The notes: generated by a model not told the origin, from the sequence alone. A stretch of DNA of 64,000 nucleotides from Carallia brachiata (GCA_021464245.1 JADCRB010000021.1:2307484-2371483), one strand, 5' to 3'; positions 23,201 through 36,400 are shown, counted from the first letter of the stretch. Numbers and translations: made by a program.

Positions 23201-25028
23201 ATGTATTAAATTTAAAATAAAATTAATGTATATTTCACTAAATATATTTAATATCCACGAAATTTTACTCAAATCAACTTAACCAAAATACACGGGCGTT
23301 ATTATTTTTTTCCCACCAAGACGCTCTCGCCCGCACTGCCGTTGTTTCTCTTTAATTTATTATTACACAGATAATATTTTCGCTAGACGTTGTGTGTCTG
23401 GACAATGGTTGAGAGATATTGTTTTATACAAATAAAAAAAGAATGACTCGTCGGAAGATTCCAATCTGGGGAGTCCAATCTACAAGGCCGGGGCTTGGAC
23501 TGATCCACTGGACTGTTCTTCATTATTGCTTCTCTCTCTTCTACCCTGTTGTTGTTGTAGTTGGTTTTTTTTTAAAAAAATTTTATTTTTAATTTTTAAT
23601 TTTTTAAAAAAATTAAAAAAATTTAAATTAATCCGTTTGTCTCTGTCGAGCCTTGTATTCTTGGTGCTCCGTTGATTGGAAATTGACTAATTAATTAGGT
23701 TAGGCACCCGAATATGTGAAGTGAGCTTTACGAAGATATATCAATGTTAATATAATGTAATTATGTATGTATGTAAATGTAATTACGTAAAAGTGGGTGA
23801 CTCAGTCTTTCGACTTCCTATTTTATCCCCAGCGATGACGCAAAGAAGAAGAAGAAGAGGAGGAAGTCTCATCAAGTACGCGACATCAGTGTGTGGGACT
23901 GACATTGGGTGACTCGACATATAAACTGCCAAACCGGGGTGGGGGTGGGGGCGCGGGGGTGGTGACTGCTGACTGGTGACGTGCAGTGCAGTGCAGGCCA
24001 AGCCCAATAGAGACATCTATCCTAGTCTTACAGCTGCAGTGCAGTGCAGAGATTGCAGACTGTGAAGGTGGCATTTTATTTGCCCTTTTGTGCTGTTTTT
24101 TTTCGATTTTTTATCTGTTGGATTAAAAATTTAAAAATTAAAAAAAATTTTAGTTCTTTCTTTTTTTTCTCATATGAATCTCATCTCAGTAATGGATATG
24201 AATAATATGTATCTTATTCTCTTTAATAAATATTATTATTCTTTGTTACTTTAGAAAACCTGGTTAGTCATTACCCAAGACCACCTCAATGACGCCAAGT
24301 GGCCGCAAGTTGAAGAGATCTTTTATGGCCTTTTCTTCACCTGATGATTCCCAACATTAAAAGAAAAAAAAAGACAAAAAAAAAAAAAAACAACACCACA
24401 TCATTCATCACGCGGTTCTGCTGTTTATTTTTTCTTTTTTTGAGGTTTCTTACTCAATCGGGTAATCCACCATAACCACTTGTTTGGTTTTTGTTTTTGT
24501 ATTGAGCTGATATTTGGGCATTGGGGTTTGGCTCGTTTGCTCTATATTTTGATTATTATTTTTAAAGTTTGTTGTGTTAGATCCTGCCATACACTAGTTC
24601 CTTTTGCATTGGTTTGGTGCGATGGTTTCAATCCATTGGTTTGCTTCTCTCTCTCTCTCTCTCTCTCTCTGTGGCTGTCTGTGGCTCTGTCTGTCGGTGT
24701 CAGCCATCTATATGTAGAGGCGGAGGTGGCCATGCGTGACTACTGACTAGTAGAAAGGGAGGGGAGGAGGAATCTAATCGTCGCAACGTTTTGTTTTGTT
24801 TTGTTTTGTTAAACACTCAAACAGTGGGGTGGGTGGTGTGCAGTACGGTGTACAACAGAGGGGTTTTGATTATTTATTTATTTGAATTTATCTAAACCCC
24901 TCGTCTCGTCTTGTGGGGCGGTCGGTTTTCTCTTTCAGGGTGTGTTCGGCTAGCAGTGGCTAAGTAGAGACAGAGAGTGAGTGGGCCGAGTGATATCTGA
25001 GTTGCCGTCCCGATAAAAAGATAAAAAG
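20281..25028. other. AT-rich intergenic DNA upstream of the sugar transporter
   Basis: About 4.7 kb without a supportable gene. Notable items are a duplicated ATTAATTAATTAATTC-type block (21121-21162), a direct repeat of CTATCACACCAAT (21843-21856 and 21914-21927), an A/T palindromic patch at 23565-23625, tandem GCAGT units at 23980-23996 and 24035-24050, and a CT run in the probable 5' leader of the sugar transporter. Open frames are short and low-complexity. Confidence 0.5.
24645..24670 (+). repeat. (CT)n tract in the likely 5' leader/promoter
   Basis: About 13 CT units lie some 360 bases before the sugar-transporter ATG. Pyrimidine patches of this kind are common near plant transcription starts, so it may mark the core promoter or the leader. 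Confidence 0.6.
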
Positions 25029-25197
25029 ATGAGCGGAGCGGTGCTTGTGGCTATTGCGCTGCTGTTGGTAACTTGCTGCAAGGATGGGATAATGCCACTA
25101 TTGCTGGTAATTTCTGCGCCCTCCACCCCCCCTCCGCTTTACTGTCAAAGCCCCCCGCCCCCCCTGATTTTTCTTTTTTTTTTTTTTTTTAGTTTCA

Positions 25198-25230
<33 letters not shown>

Positions 25231-28200
25231 AAGTTGGTTGGCTTCCTGTGCTCTCTGAGCAGATCTTCTGGCTAATCTATGGCTACGGCGAGATCTGCTT
25301 GCTCAAATTGACTTTGCATTCTCTACTCTCTAAAGCAAAGCAAGGCAGTTTTTCTTTTTATTTATTTATTTTTTGGTCCTAATTCAAACCCATAAATAAA
25401 TAACCACTGCTTCACTTTTTTCTCCCAGGAGCTGTCTTATACATAAAAAGAGAATTTGATTTGGAAACTGAGCCACTATAGAGGGACTTATTGTGGCTAT
25501 GTCACTTATTGGAGCTACTATCATTACTACATTCTCTGGAGCCGTATCGGACTGGCTAGGCCGCCGTCCCTTGCTCATCGTCTCGGCTGTGTTTTATTTT
25601 GTTGGTGGTCTCGTCATGTTGTGGTCTCCCAATGTCTACATTCTACTCTTAGCTAGGCTTTTGGATGGCTTTGGAATTGGTTTGGCAGTCACTGTTGTTC
25701 CAGTTTACATATCTGAGACTGCACCCCCTGAAATTAGGGGTTCCTTGAATACCCTTCCCAATTCACTGGATCTTGCGGCATGTTTCTGGCCTATTGTATG
25801 GTGTTTGCAATGTCCTTGACAAAAGCACCAAGCTGGAGATTGATGCTTGGGGTTCTCTCTGTTCCCTCTCTTATTTATTTCGCACTCACTATATTTCTCT
25901 TGCCCGAGTCTCCAAGGTGGCTTGTGAGTAAAGGACGGATGAATGAGGCCAAGAAGGTTTTGCAGGGGCTTCGCGGCAGGGATGATGTCTCTGGTTAGTA
26001 TTTCACGCCTAGTTAGCTGCCAATTAGAACTCTAGCTCTTGTAAGATCTTCACACATCCGTTATTCACATCAGATGTTATGGTGAATCAGACATAGAAGT
26101 TAACACTTGTTTTCTATACCATGCCACACTCTTTTCCGTACGAAAAAGCATTGAAAACGAGGCTAGATTGTGTTCTTTATTTTTCCTTCATTGACACCAT
26201 CAAACTTGTGAGTTGCCTGCCCTCTGTAACCACACGTAGCATTCAGCACTTGCCACCACCTAATATATGGAACGGTAGCTGAATTTTATTGGAATGTTTC
26301 ACTCTATTTTCCTTTCTTTAGTGTCCTTAAAGGGGTGAATCACATGTATCAAATTTACAGCAACTTGTCCAGATGTATTTGTGAATATACCTCTCTTAGT
26401 TTTAGCTGCTAATTTCTTCGTTTGCTGTTAATTAAAAGTGTCTGACTCAGATTATTTTAGTCCTTTTAGGTGGATAATATGGAAAATAACTTGCTGCCTA
26501 CCTTTGACTTGATAATATATTCAACTTGTTAATGACGAACATTGTGTGGATAGTCGATGCTCAATTTTTTCAGATGAACAGGTGAGATGGCTCTGCTGGT
26601 TGAGGGACTTGGAATTGGAGGTGAAAAATCGCTAGAGGAGTACATAATTGGTCCAGCTGATGACCTCACTGGTGAACAAGAAGTGGCTGATGGCAAAGAC
26701 CGAATCAAGTTGTACGGACCTGAAGAAGGTCTCAGCTGGGTTGCTAGACCTGTCACAGGACAGAGCACACTCGGTATTGTATCCCAGCATGGAAGCATGG
26801 CAAAGCAGAGTTCATCTCTTGTGGACCCTCTCGTCACCCTCTTTGGCAGTGTCCATGAGAAGCTTCCTGAAACAGGAAGCATGAGAAGCATGCTGTTTCC
26901 ACACTTTGGCAGCATGTTCAGTGTGGGAGGGAATCAACCTAGAAATGAAGAGTGGGATGAGGAGATCCAAGGCGGAGAAGGTGAGGATTATCCATCAGAT
27001 GCTGGGGGGGGTGATTCTGACGAAATTTGCAGAGTCCATTGATCTCTCGTCAAGCAACAAGCATGGACAAGGAGTTGGCTGCACCTGCTCACGGAAGCCT
27101 TTCAAGCATGAGGCATGGCAGTTTGATGCATGGAACTGCTGGAGATCCTGGCAGCACAGGGATTGGTGGTGGCTGGCAGCTGGCATGGAAGTGGACTGAG
27201 AGAGAAGGGCAAGATGGAAAGAAGGAAGGAGGTTTTAAAAGAATTTACTTGCATGAAGAGGGTGTCCCTGGTTCTCGGCGTGGATCACTGGTTTCTTTGC
27301 CTGGTGGTGATGCCCGTCCAGAAGTTGAATTCATTCAGGCTGCTGCTTTGGTGAGTCAACCAGCTCTCTATTCAAAGGAGCTCATGAAGCAGCATCCAGT
27401 TGGGCCAGCTATGGTTCATCCATCAGAAACTGCTTCTAAAGGACCAAGTTGGAGAGATCTACTTGAGCCAGGAGTCAAACGCGCATTGGTTGTTGGTGTG
27501 GGAATTCAAATACTTCAGCAGGTATAAAACTAAAAATAATTACAGAATCTGCAGGAAAAGTTGCACTAACAGGACTGTGCCCCTGCACTAGAACCGTCTT
27601 TTTATTGTTAACTTTTTTTTTTTTTTCCTCTTTATTTCATCTAATGATTACAATGTTTGGAGATGTTCCATACACAGGGCCTAAATGGCAACTTTCCAAT
27701 TTTGCCATGTCATCAAATATTGGTTGATGTCAGCATACCATATAGACATCCAAAATTGTATTTAGGTTGTTTAACAGTGGTTTATATTTCATCAAGATAA
27801 TTATTTTTTTCCTCAAAAGAAGAAATAGAGAAAGGTTTAGCATTGCTTGAAAAATTCTGGAAAGGTTTACGGCTGAATGAGATGCTTTTACTGATCATGT
27901 GCTTTTAATGTTTGTTGCATGCGTGCCGTGTCTTAGATATGCAGGTTGATTATGATTGTTGTTGAAACTTGTTACCATTTTCTTTGAATTCCTCTTGGTC
28001 ACTAGGAACTAAAAAGACCTGGCGTGGTATGACTATAGTCCATATGTAATCAAACCTGGCCATGCTTACCGCTGCAAAATGATAGTGATATGCATGTATT
28101 TGCTGAAAAAAAAAAGCCTTTGCATGTGTTCCATTTACTCCCCGTGGAGGTTGTTTTTTTAGTAACTTTAATAATAATGTTCATAGGTGTATGTCACAGG

Positions 28201-29608
28201 TCAAAATTTTCACTTCCGCATAACTTGCTCTGTTATGTCTATGCAGTTTTCTGGCATAAATGGGGTTCTCTACTACACTCCTCAAATTCTTGAGCAAGCT
28301 GGTGTTGGAGTTCTTTTGGCACACATGGGTATCAGTTCAGCTTCTGCATCTTTGCTGATTAGCGCCATCACAACCCTGTTGATGCTTCCCTCTATAGCTG
28401 TAGCGATGAGGCTTATGGATATTGCGGGAAGAAGGTATCTCAATTTGTTAATCTTTTCACTCTTGAAAGTACTCTTGGCATTATTAAGGTCATCTACAAA
28501 GTAGTTCAAATGAGTTCAAAACACTGTTTAAGTCCTTAATTTTTTCTGAATACCATCATCACCTACTAGTGGAATTCAATTGGACGGTACACCCCAATTT
28601 TTTTTATTTATTGACTGAAATTAGTTTTACTTAATATACCCGTCCGGCTACAATGGCAATGGAAATCGCATTGGTTAGAGCTCCTTAGCCATCCATGTGA
28701 GGTCCTATATTGTATTCAATGGGGCGGATTTCTGATGGGGAAGTTATTGTCATAACATGAAGACGTGTGGCTGGAGCTGTGTATGTATAATATAATATGG
28801 TCATCTTAAGCAAAGGCCATATACACAACATTGGTTCTTCCGTTGTTTGTGGTGATTAAGTAATCTCTCTGTTGTTTTAATACTCGACAGGCATTTACAT
28901 TTCGATAAAGGGAATTAAAGCCCATCAAAAAATATTCCCAAGGACCATGACAAGCTTTTGAAATGACAACAATCATGTGAATGGAAAACACGAGTTCTGA
29001 TAATTTAAAGTTACACAAGCATTTGGAATTAAAGGGAAGTCCATTTATCGTCTTGTTGAGTTGCTTTTATTTTTGTTCAATTTTGATTATTAATCAATTA
29101 TCCTGTTTGCAGGAGTTTGCTGTTGAGCACAATCCCTGTATTGATATTGTCTCTCGTTGTCTTAGTCTTTGGGAGCACGGTGAATCTGGGGAGTGTTGTA
29201 AATGCAGTGATCTCAACAGTTAGTGTTATAGCCTACTTCTGCTGCTTTGTCACGGGATTTGGGCCAATCCCCAACATACTGTGTGCAGAGATCTTCCCCA
29301 CCCGTGTTCGTGGATTATGCATTGCGATATGTGCCCTCACTTTTTGGATCGGTGATATAATTGTCACGTATTCGCTCCCTGTGATGCTTAAATCAATCGG
29401 ACTTGCTGGTGTATTTGGGCTGTATGCAGTTGTGTGCGTCATAGCATTGGTGTTTGTCTACACAAAAGTTCCAGAAACCAAGGGCATGCCGCTTGAAGTC
29501 ATTACTGAGTTCTTTGCTGTTGGTGCCAGGCTGAAGGTGCCAAAGAGAACTGATCTTCGTGAGCCGATTGACTGGAAAACGTTTTGGCCGCTTCTTTTGC
29601 CTGTTTAA
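25029..29608 (+). CDS. MSSP2: Monosaccharide-sensing protein / tonoplast sugar transporter, frame-broken
   Basis: A 12-helix major-facilitator protein that loads glucose, fructose or sucrose into the vacuole against protons; the large central cytosolic loop is the hallmark of the TMT/MSSP group. Exons: 25029-25106, 25429-25993, 26582-27521, 28247-28434 and 29113-29608. Visible motifs: DWLGRRP, PESPRWLVSKGRM, VYISETAPPEIRG, loop GGNQPRNEEWDEE and GGFKRIYLHEEG, FSGINGVLYYTPQILEQAG, and PETKGMPLEVITEFF. Four single bases are missing relative to the family frame, near 25059, 25473, 25757 and 27023. With them counted, all exon phases agree exactly; without them the frame stops early. A fifth shift near 29530 may explain the odd C-terminus (LKVPKRTD onward). 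Splice sites and amino-acid conservation are otherwise intact, so this is either a recently dead copy or assembly error. It is closest to Arabidopsis At4g35300 (MSSP2/TMT2), from memory. Confidence 0.9.
25198..25228. repeat. (ATC)n microsatellite in intron 1 of the sugar transporter
   Basis: About ten CAT/ATC units follow a run of some 16 T residues in the first intron. Confidence 0.9.
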
Positions 29609-30924
29609 CTTTGATTTTTTTTTTTTTTTCGCCCCATTCCCCTCTTTTTCTTCTCTTTTCTTTTTTTTCTTTTTTGAGAAACTTTTTCTTCTCTTTTCAG
29701 GTGATGGGAAACTGGATTTTGTATTCTATTAGTAGAAGTAGTTTTCGGCCCTTGATTTGCTTTGAGTAGTACTTCATACGATTTCACCTGTGGGGTTTCT
29801 TTTGGAGTCTTAGTCTATATATGAAATATCTTGTCGCTGAGGGAGCAATTTAATATTATACTTTGCTGAGAGTGGTTGAGGGTGGATTGGCGAGACCGTG
29901 CCGCAAGAAAAATTGATCCAATTTGTTGTACTTAAAATAACGTTGCTTCTGCTTCGCAATAATAGCGCTTTAACCTCTTCCAACAAAACCGAGTTTGAGT
30001 CCCAATAGAAGAGAAAAAAAATTATCTCTCATTCCTTCCTCGCTCGCCGGGGGGGTCTCGGCGCTGCGACATGCTGTCTGTAGAGTAAGCCAAGCTAAGC
30101 TAACCAAAAGCACCGTCAAGTAAGTACACAGACAGAAGCATTGCTTGCTCCATGTGCAAGTACCTTCGTCAAACGGTCGTTGGACGGGGCACCCGAACCA
30201 ATCGATGTAAGATCGCAGGTGAGCATTATAGTACGGAAACACTTTTGTTTTTTTGGTTTATTCTTTTATTTTGGGAACATTGGATTGGAGAGTGCAGGGA
30301 TCTTATGCTCACCTGACATATCAAAATACTTCCCGACATAACAACACGCCCACATTTTTTCTATATATATTTACTATAGTTCAGTGGATCTTATGCTAGG
30401 CCAACTTGCTTACATGACAGTTATTTGCATATGAAATGAAATGATGGTGATAGAAGCTTTGAGCAGCTGGGTACACTGGCTGGCCTTCCATATTCTTTTC
30501 GCTTTCCAGACTGGAGAAGGATTCAATCATTAACACAACACAACACAAAAGGTCCAGGTAGGTGCAAGTGAATTCAGATGGTTGAGCCGAAAGAAAGGGC
30601 TTTGTTTGTGCTCAAAAAGACGGCCTGTTGCATTATTATTATTATTATTAATAAAACGGTGATTCTCGGGTTGAGTTGAAATGAAATATCAAGAAAGATT
30701 CAACTCCAAAAACATTCGCATGTTTGCTTTCAGATCCTTAAAATGTTTGATTACACACAAAAAGAAAGAAAGAAAGGGAGACAGAGAAAGAAAAACAACA
30801 ACGAAAAGATAAAAGGATCTGCTTGCTTAATAGAGATGCGTTCAAATCAAAATTTCATTTATTATTGGTCATCCCCCAAAACGGCCCAGGTCAAGAATCA
30901 TCATCATCATCATCATCATTATCA
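29609..30924. other. Region between convergent sugar-transporter and homoserine-kinase genes
   Basis: Tail-to-tail 3' flanks. T-rich tracts (29613-29690), a (TTA)n run (30634-30652) and AAAG repeats (30760-30800) are present. No gene or RNA was recognised. Confidence 0.5.
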
Positions 30925-30958
30925 TCATGAAGAAGAAGAAGAAGAAGAAGAAGAAGAA
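30898..30958. repeat. Compound (ATC)n-(GAA)n microsatellite overlapping a stop codon
   Basis: An ATC run (30898-30928) joins a GAA run (30929-30958). On the minus strand the GAA part is read as TCT codons that encode the C-terminal polyserine of homoserine kinase, and the TGA stop falls at the join of the two runs. Confidence 0.9.
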
Positions 30959-32064
30959 AAGGGAACACTGGCAACGAGCCTAGCACCAAGCCTATCCAAC
31001 CTCTTCACAGTAGCCATGGCCTTCAAATGACCATCCTTCATGAACGCCTCCACCATCCTCTCCCCAATCTCTTTTCCTCTCTCCTCCTCGTCTGTCACTG
31101 CCACCGCCGTCGGCCCCGCCCCGCTTATTGTGCACCCAAATGCCCCTCCCTCTATCGCCGCCTTCTTCACCTCTTCCATCCCTGGTATCAACGGCGCTCT
31201 TTTCGGCTCCCCAATCTTATCCGAAGACAACGCCTTTCCCAGCCCCACCAAGTCTCCCTGCAGGATCGAAGCCGCCAGGGTCGCCGCCTGACTGCAGTTC
31301 CACACGTGGTGGGGCATCCCGATTTCTGCCGGCAACACGGCCCTCATTTTCTTTGTGGGAGCCTCGAATTCCGGACTTACTAAAACAAAGAAGAGTTCTT
31401 TATCTTCGGGGAATTTCAGTCTCATCAATTCCAGCGGATCGTAGCTGCGGATCAGCACAAACCCGCCCATGATCGCCGGCGCTATGTTATCCGCGTGATA
31501 GCCCGACACTTTGGCTTCGGATTCCAACCCAGCAAGAACCAAGTGGTTGACATCTAGGATGCCGCCGAATAGCTCGCTGACGGCGACGACGGCAGCCGCG
31601 GCACTGGCGGCGCTGGAGCCGAGGCCGCTACCCAAGGGGAGGCCTTTCTCGAGGGAAAGGGAAAGGCCGACGGAACGAATGTTGAGCATTTTCATGGCGG
31701 CAATAGCGGCGATGCCGGCGCAGTTCCAAAGAGGGTCTTTGGAAAGTTTGTGGGTGGCGTGGGTGCCGGAGATGCCGGAGATAGAGATCTCGCCGGGGTG
31801 GACGGAGGGATCGAGGCGGAGGGAGACGTAGTCGCCGAGGCCATCGACGGCGCAACCCAAGAAGTCGAAGCCGGGACCAAGGTTGGCGATGGTGGCGGGG
31901 GCGAAGGATTTGACAGAGGAGAAAAGGGGTTGGGGTTCGGTTGAGGCGATGGTGGGAAGAGAGAAATTGCAGCGGAGGGACGGCGGTGGCCTCGAATAGG
32001 AAGGAGAGGAGACACTTGTGATGGCCGCCGGTTTGAATGGGGAAAGAAAGTAGAGCGCCGTCAT
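30925..32064 (-). CDS. HSK: Homoserine kinase, chloroplastic
   Basis: Phosphorylates homoserine to O-phosphohomoserine (EC 2.7.1.39), the branch-point substrate for threonine and methionine synthesis in plastids. One intronless exon of 379 codons. Residues 1 to about 48 are Ser/Pro-rich, poor in acidic residues and read as a transit peptide. GHMP-kinase motifs are intact: PATIANLGPGFDFLG (56-70), the ATP-binding LPLGSGLGSSAAS (142-154) and the late TISGAGPTAVAV segment. The mature body reaches LDRLGARLVA; after that ten Ser codons from a microsatellite precede the stop, a tail I would not expect in this family. Its neighbour upstream is NOC4, as for Arabidopsis At2g17265 (DMR1) and At2g17250, from memory. 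No disrupting change was seen. Confidence 0.97.
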   Translation of the reverse strand: MTALYFLSPFKPAAITSVSSPSYSRPPPSLRCNFSLPTIASTEPQPLFSSVKSFAPATIANLGPGFDFLGCAVDGLGDYVSLRLDPSVHPGEISISGISGTHATHKLSKDPLWNCAGIAAIAAMKMLNIRSVGLSLSLEKGLPLGSGLGSSAASAAAAVVAVSELFGGILDVNHLVLAGLESEAKVSGYHADNIAPAIMGGFVLIRSYDPLELMRLKFPEDKELFFVLVSPEFEAPTKKMRAVLPAEIGMPHHVWNCSQAATLAASILQGDLVGLGKALSSDKIGEPKRAPLIPGMEEVKKAAIEGGAFGCTISGAGPTAVAVTDEEERGKEIGERMVEAFMKDGHLKAMATVKRLDRLGARLVASVPFSSSSSSSSSS

Positions 32065-33498
32065 CGCATCAGCCAGTAGTGGACTAGTAGTGTCGTCTCC
32101 TGTCCCGTCGGAGTTAGCAAACTAAATAAAACTCTTATAAACTAAACGGCTAAACCAAACCAAACCAAACTAAAACTAAACTAGTTGGGGTGTTGGATTT
32201 GGGTAAATGCGGTTTAGGGCTAGGGGGAAAAACAATGAAAATCGTTAGTCAATCTGCCTATCACCTGGTTGCGTTTCGGTTGGGTAGTCCTAAGAAATTC
32301 GGCCCGCTGGGTACTCTTTCCTCTCCTTTCTTCTCTCCTCCCAAATCTTATTTCCAGGCAAGTTTCTTAAATTGTTACCACCGTCATTAACTTGTTTTCC
32401 TTGTTTTTTACTTTTTTGTTTAAATAAAAAATTTTCCTTTCAAATTTTGAATAGTTCAAAGCAAAATACTTATTAATTTTTTTTTTAAGTGTAACATTTA
32501 TTTATAATTTAAACCACAATTTATTTTTTTATTTTAAGTAAACTAAATGTATTATATAATATCATAAATAAATTATATTTATTAAAAAATATAAATTAAA
32601 TAAAAAATTCTCCCAAAGCCTAAAAAAAATTATTAAAGTTGATAAAATTTTTGTACGATTCCTACTGGAAATGAAAATCCATATCATCATTTCAATTTTC
32701 ATTTTTTATTTTTCCCGCCTTTCTAGAAAATAAAAAATCCCAGAAATAAAAGATAATAATAAATAAAAAAAAATTATTTTAACTCTTTTTTTTAAATTAC
32801 TCATAATTTAGTTACTTATAATAAGAAATAAGTTAATAAATAAATTTAAATTACTCATAATTTTATACCATACAATAAGTAGAATTTATTTAAATAAAAA
32901 AAATTAAAATAATATTTAAATAATATTAAATTATAAATTAATTTTACTTAAAAAAATGAATAAAATTAACAAGCACTTAATAATAAATCTAATAATATTA
33001 ACTTAAAAACTGTTACTAAAAAACAAAGACAAAGAAATGAGTGCAATGGAGACGATCAATTTCTCAACTCGCCAATTCCAGTTAGTGGGCAAGCGAGTAA
33101 CAGGGCGTCAAGCAACTGCCACTGGCCAACCGTACTATTCACTTTGAGTTGGCCTCCCAGCCTTCTGCCTTCTCAGAAACTTTAGACAATTGGAGTGTAT
33201 TCAAGCTAGGTGGATTTGCCTAGAAACAATAAGCCAGAAAATCTTCTTTGGTTCCACGGTTCTGCTTCATATTACTATTGTTACAATTAAATAAGAATAA
33301 AAATAACAATCATGAAAGGAGAAACATTGACATCTCCTTTGCACTAACCACTTGGATTGGAATAAACAGACTTGTAAACTACCGCCAGAAAACCCTTTTT
33401 CAATCCAAACAGACGGGTCTATACCCTTTAAAGATTTAGAATCAATTGACTTTGGTCCTCAACTTCTAAAACAACCACAACTGTTACATCAACTTGGA
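32065..33498. other. Homoserine-kinase promoter and AT-rich spacer
   Basis: The leftmost 200 bases are the HSK 5' flank on the minus strand, with AACCAAA-type repeats at 32150-32175. From 32380 to 33020 the DNA is extremely AT-rich with many TTTAAAT/ATTTAAT words. The right end is the NOC4 3' flank. No gene was recognised. Confidence 0.5.
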
Positions 33499-36400
33499 TC
33501 ACAAGCACTCTATCCGTCGTCGCTTTGCAGAATTGTGATCAGTTCCTTCCAAAGTTTCTACAATGCCCGTTTCAGGGATTTCATCATTTCTTTCATTATA
33601 TTCAAATGTCCACCCAGGAAAATCGGACTCGGAGAACAAAGATATGGAAGTTTGGCTATAGATTGCCAGTGGGACCTGTTTTACCCTTCGTTTAATCTGC
33701 ATTTAGGGTTACCAACCATAACAAGAGTGAACCAACCACACAGATATTCATACAAAAGAAAGCTAATTTTAATGAGTTATGCAACTAGGTTCCCCATCGC
33801 TGATATCCCCCCCTGCTCCACCCCACACACCCCAGAGGGGGATTCAACAAGTCCACCCACACCACTTAGATCATTGACAACAGCACGTCTCCATGGATCC
33901 CCAAATTAATTAGCACAAAATCATCGGAAAAAAAAAAAAAAAAAAGAAGGATTCAAAGCAGCACTGCACAGATCATGTTTATATTATAGAATATGGTTGT
34001 GCTTGCAAAAGACACAGAACACATGACGTTACCTCCTCTCCAAAGATTGTTGCATAGGAACCAGAGCTAAAATCCTTAATAGCAACTTCAGTGGTTTTGG
34101 CTCTGACCGTCAAGTCGTTCTCCAGTGAAAGAACGAACCTAATTATGCAAAGAATAAAACATCAGAGAGAAAGGAAAAACGTGACCATTGACCAAGCATC
34201 TGTGATGATATACACACCTTGAAACAGGCGGACAGTAGTGGTGACGTAGGGTATCAATTTCCCAAAGCGAACTTCCTGTTTTGAGGAAAATGTTAACAGA
34301 TAGATTGAAAAATATTTTCCAGTTGTGCTCCTACAATCATTTAGTTCTGAAAGGTGTATCCATAATTACAAAGTGCAATTATATCAAGTGCAAAAATTAA
34401 GTCATTGATGGGCCAGAGCCAAAGTTATAGAGAGAGTAGGGGCTAGCTAGCCCTAAAGGCAATTAACCTCATTTTCTTAAGAAACCCAACAGGTATTACA
34501 ACTTTTGGTAGTTCTATGAAGGCAAACATGTTCTGAAAAGGGGGGGAGAGAGAGACAAGCAGAACAAACATCATGCAGGATTTCCACAAAGCTTGAGAGA
34601 ATTGGTGCAAACACAGGAACTACAAAGAACAAATCTTTAGACAGGCACTTACTCAAGGCATTAGACTTTGCAGGATTGCTTTCCTCGTCATCAAAATAAT
34701 CAATTCCAGATTTTCTTGGCGAAGTTTTCGCAGCGGCCCCGGAAGTATTTGCATTTTCAACATCATTACTTCTGGCTTCTGAATCATCCTACAGAAGGAC
34801 CATTAGTTAATCATAACTTAGTGAAATCATTTTGCACACTTTATCTCCAAGTTAACCACAGAAAAGCTGTGCTGAACTCGTCAATGCTAATCTCAGTCAA
34901 AGAGAACCTAGATAGAGGCATTATCTTTCATCAAGTGAGAAATATGCGCAGAAAGCTTATTTATCTCAACTGTCAGGCAGATACAAAGTAAAGTAATCCA
35001 GATTTCAAGTAACGCTTACTTAAGTATGGAGAATTTGCAAATAAAAAAATTAAAAAAAAAGCTAATGAATATCGAATATGTTAACACGATAGCCTCAAAT
35101 GAAGAATGGTGAAGTAAAAGGGATGTTATTAATAATAAATAGATAATAAGACTGTATTGCTACCCGATGCACCAAACAGTTAATTGAAGGATGCCTCCGC
35201 AGGAGGTTGTGGACCAATGCGATAATGACCAATGCTCCGGAAGGAGGGACTGCAAGCGCCAGTCTACTCAATTTCTTGGCAAATGCAGCGGCCAAATATG
35301 CTGGAAGAAGCGGTGACTTTAGGCATGAGTCAAGAAGCTGCAACAGATATTGCATATCTTTAACAGAAAGCTTTAAAGGCTAAGCACATATCATAAAATT
35401 CCAATTTTATTAAGTGAATTTATTTATGAATTTGGCTTCATATTTGGGCAGTAGTGAGGTAGTCAGCAATTTCAGACCATGAAATGCATATACTAAACTA
35501 GCTTTCCATGATGTTTTGGTTTGACCTTCCATAAATCTTACTCCTCGCTCTAATGACCTTAATTCCACCCATGTATTCTCAATGCATGAAACGTTGAGCA
35601 TCCACTATGAGAACAACCATCAATCAAGCTATGTTATTTCAAGTTCCACTATTATTGCCAAAAAGGAATATCAACAAGAATAAAATTTTTAAGGAGTTCA
35701 ATTGGATCTACTGGTCTGGGGGTAAAATCAGTTGTAGTTATTTCAAGAGTCAATTATTTCATCATATATACTTAAAGAAGGAAAAAAAATATATTCACGC
35801 ATGGAAGAATTAAGAGTGATCAAGAGACCAGATAAAGGTTCATATTTAGCTTCACCTGAAAAAATTTTGCTCGGTGTTTTGCCATAAAAATGGATGGTAC
35901 CAGTAGAGCATAAAGCTTTTCATAGAAGTTTGGATACTCCAGACCATGTTGTGTCATGAGAATGAAAAGACTACTAAGGGCCATAACACTGACAACACCA
36001 CCAATATCATATGATCTTGTTAAAAAGTCACTGCATAGTTTTGCAAAGAAACAAAGGATCAGTTATGAGATAGGAAAGGGAAAGCATATGATACATATGA
36101 AACCCAACCAATTGACAACATCATCTACCATAACATTATGGGACTAGACAGATGTGGAATCACAGCCTCATGGAGAGTAACAAGAACCTAAGCATTAAAG
36201 GAAAATGGGTCAGAAGATAACTAAACATAAAAGAAAACAAATCTGCAGGGAAAAATTAATCAGGAGCTAACAACCCAAATAAACTAATGACATATCCAGT
36301 AATCTGAAATATTAGCTAGGTAAACCACATTCCATGTACTAAGCAAGCCTAAAGCAAAAGCATAATCATATTACTTATAAGTGCATCCAAGTAAATGCAA

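Noticed and set aside
30895..30960. Tandem repeats as a possible CRISPR-like array
   Set aside because: Units are 3 bases with no spacers; these are ordinary microsatellites in plant nuclear DNA.
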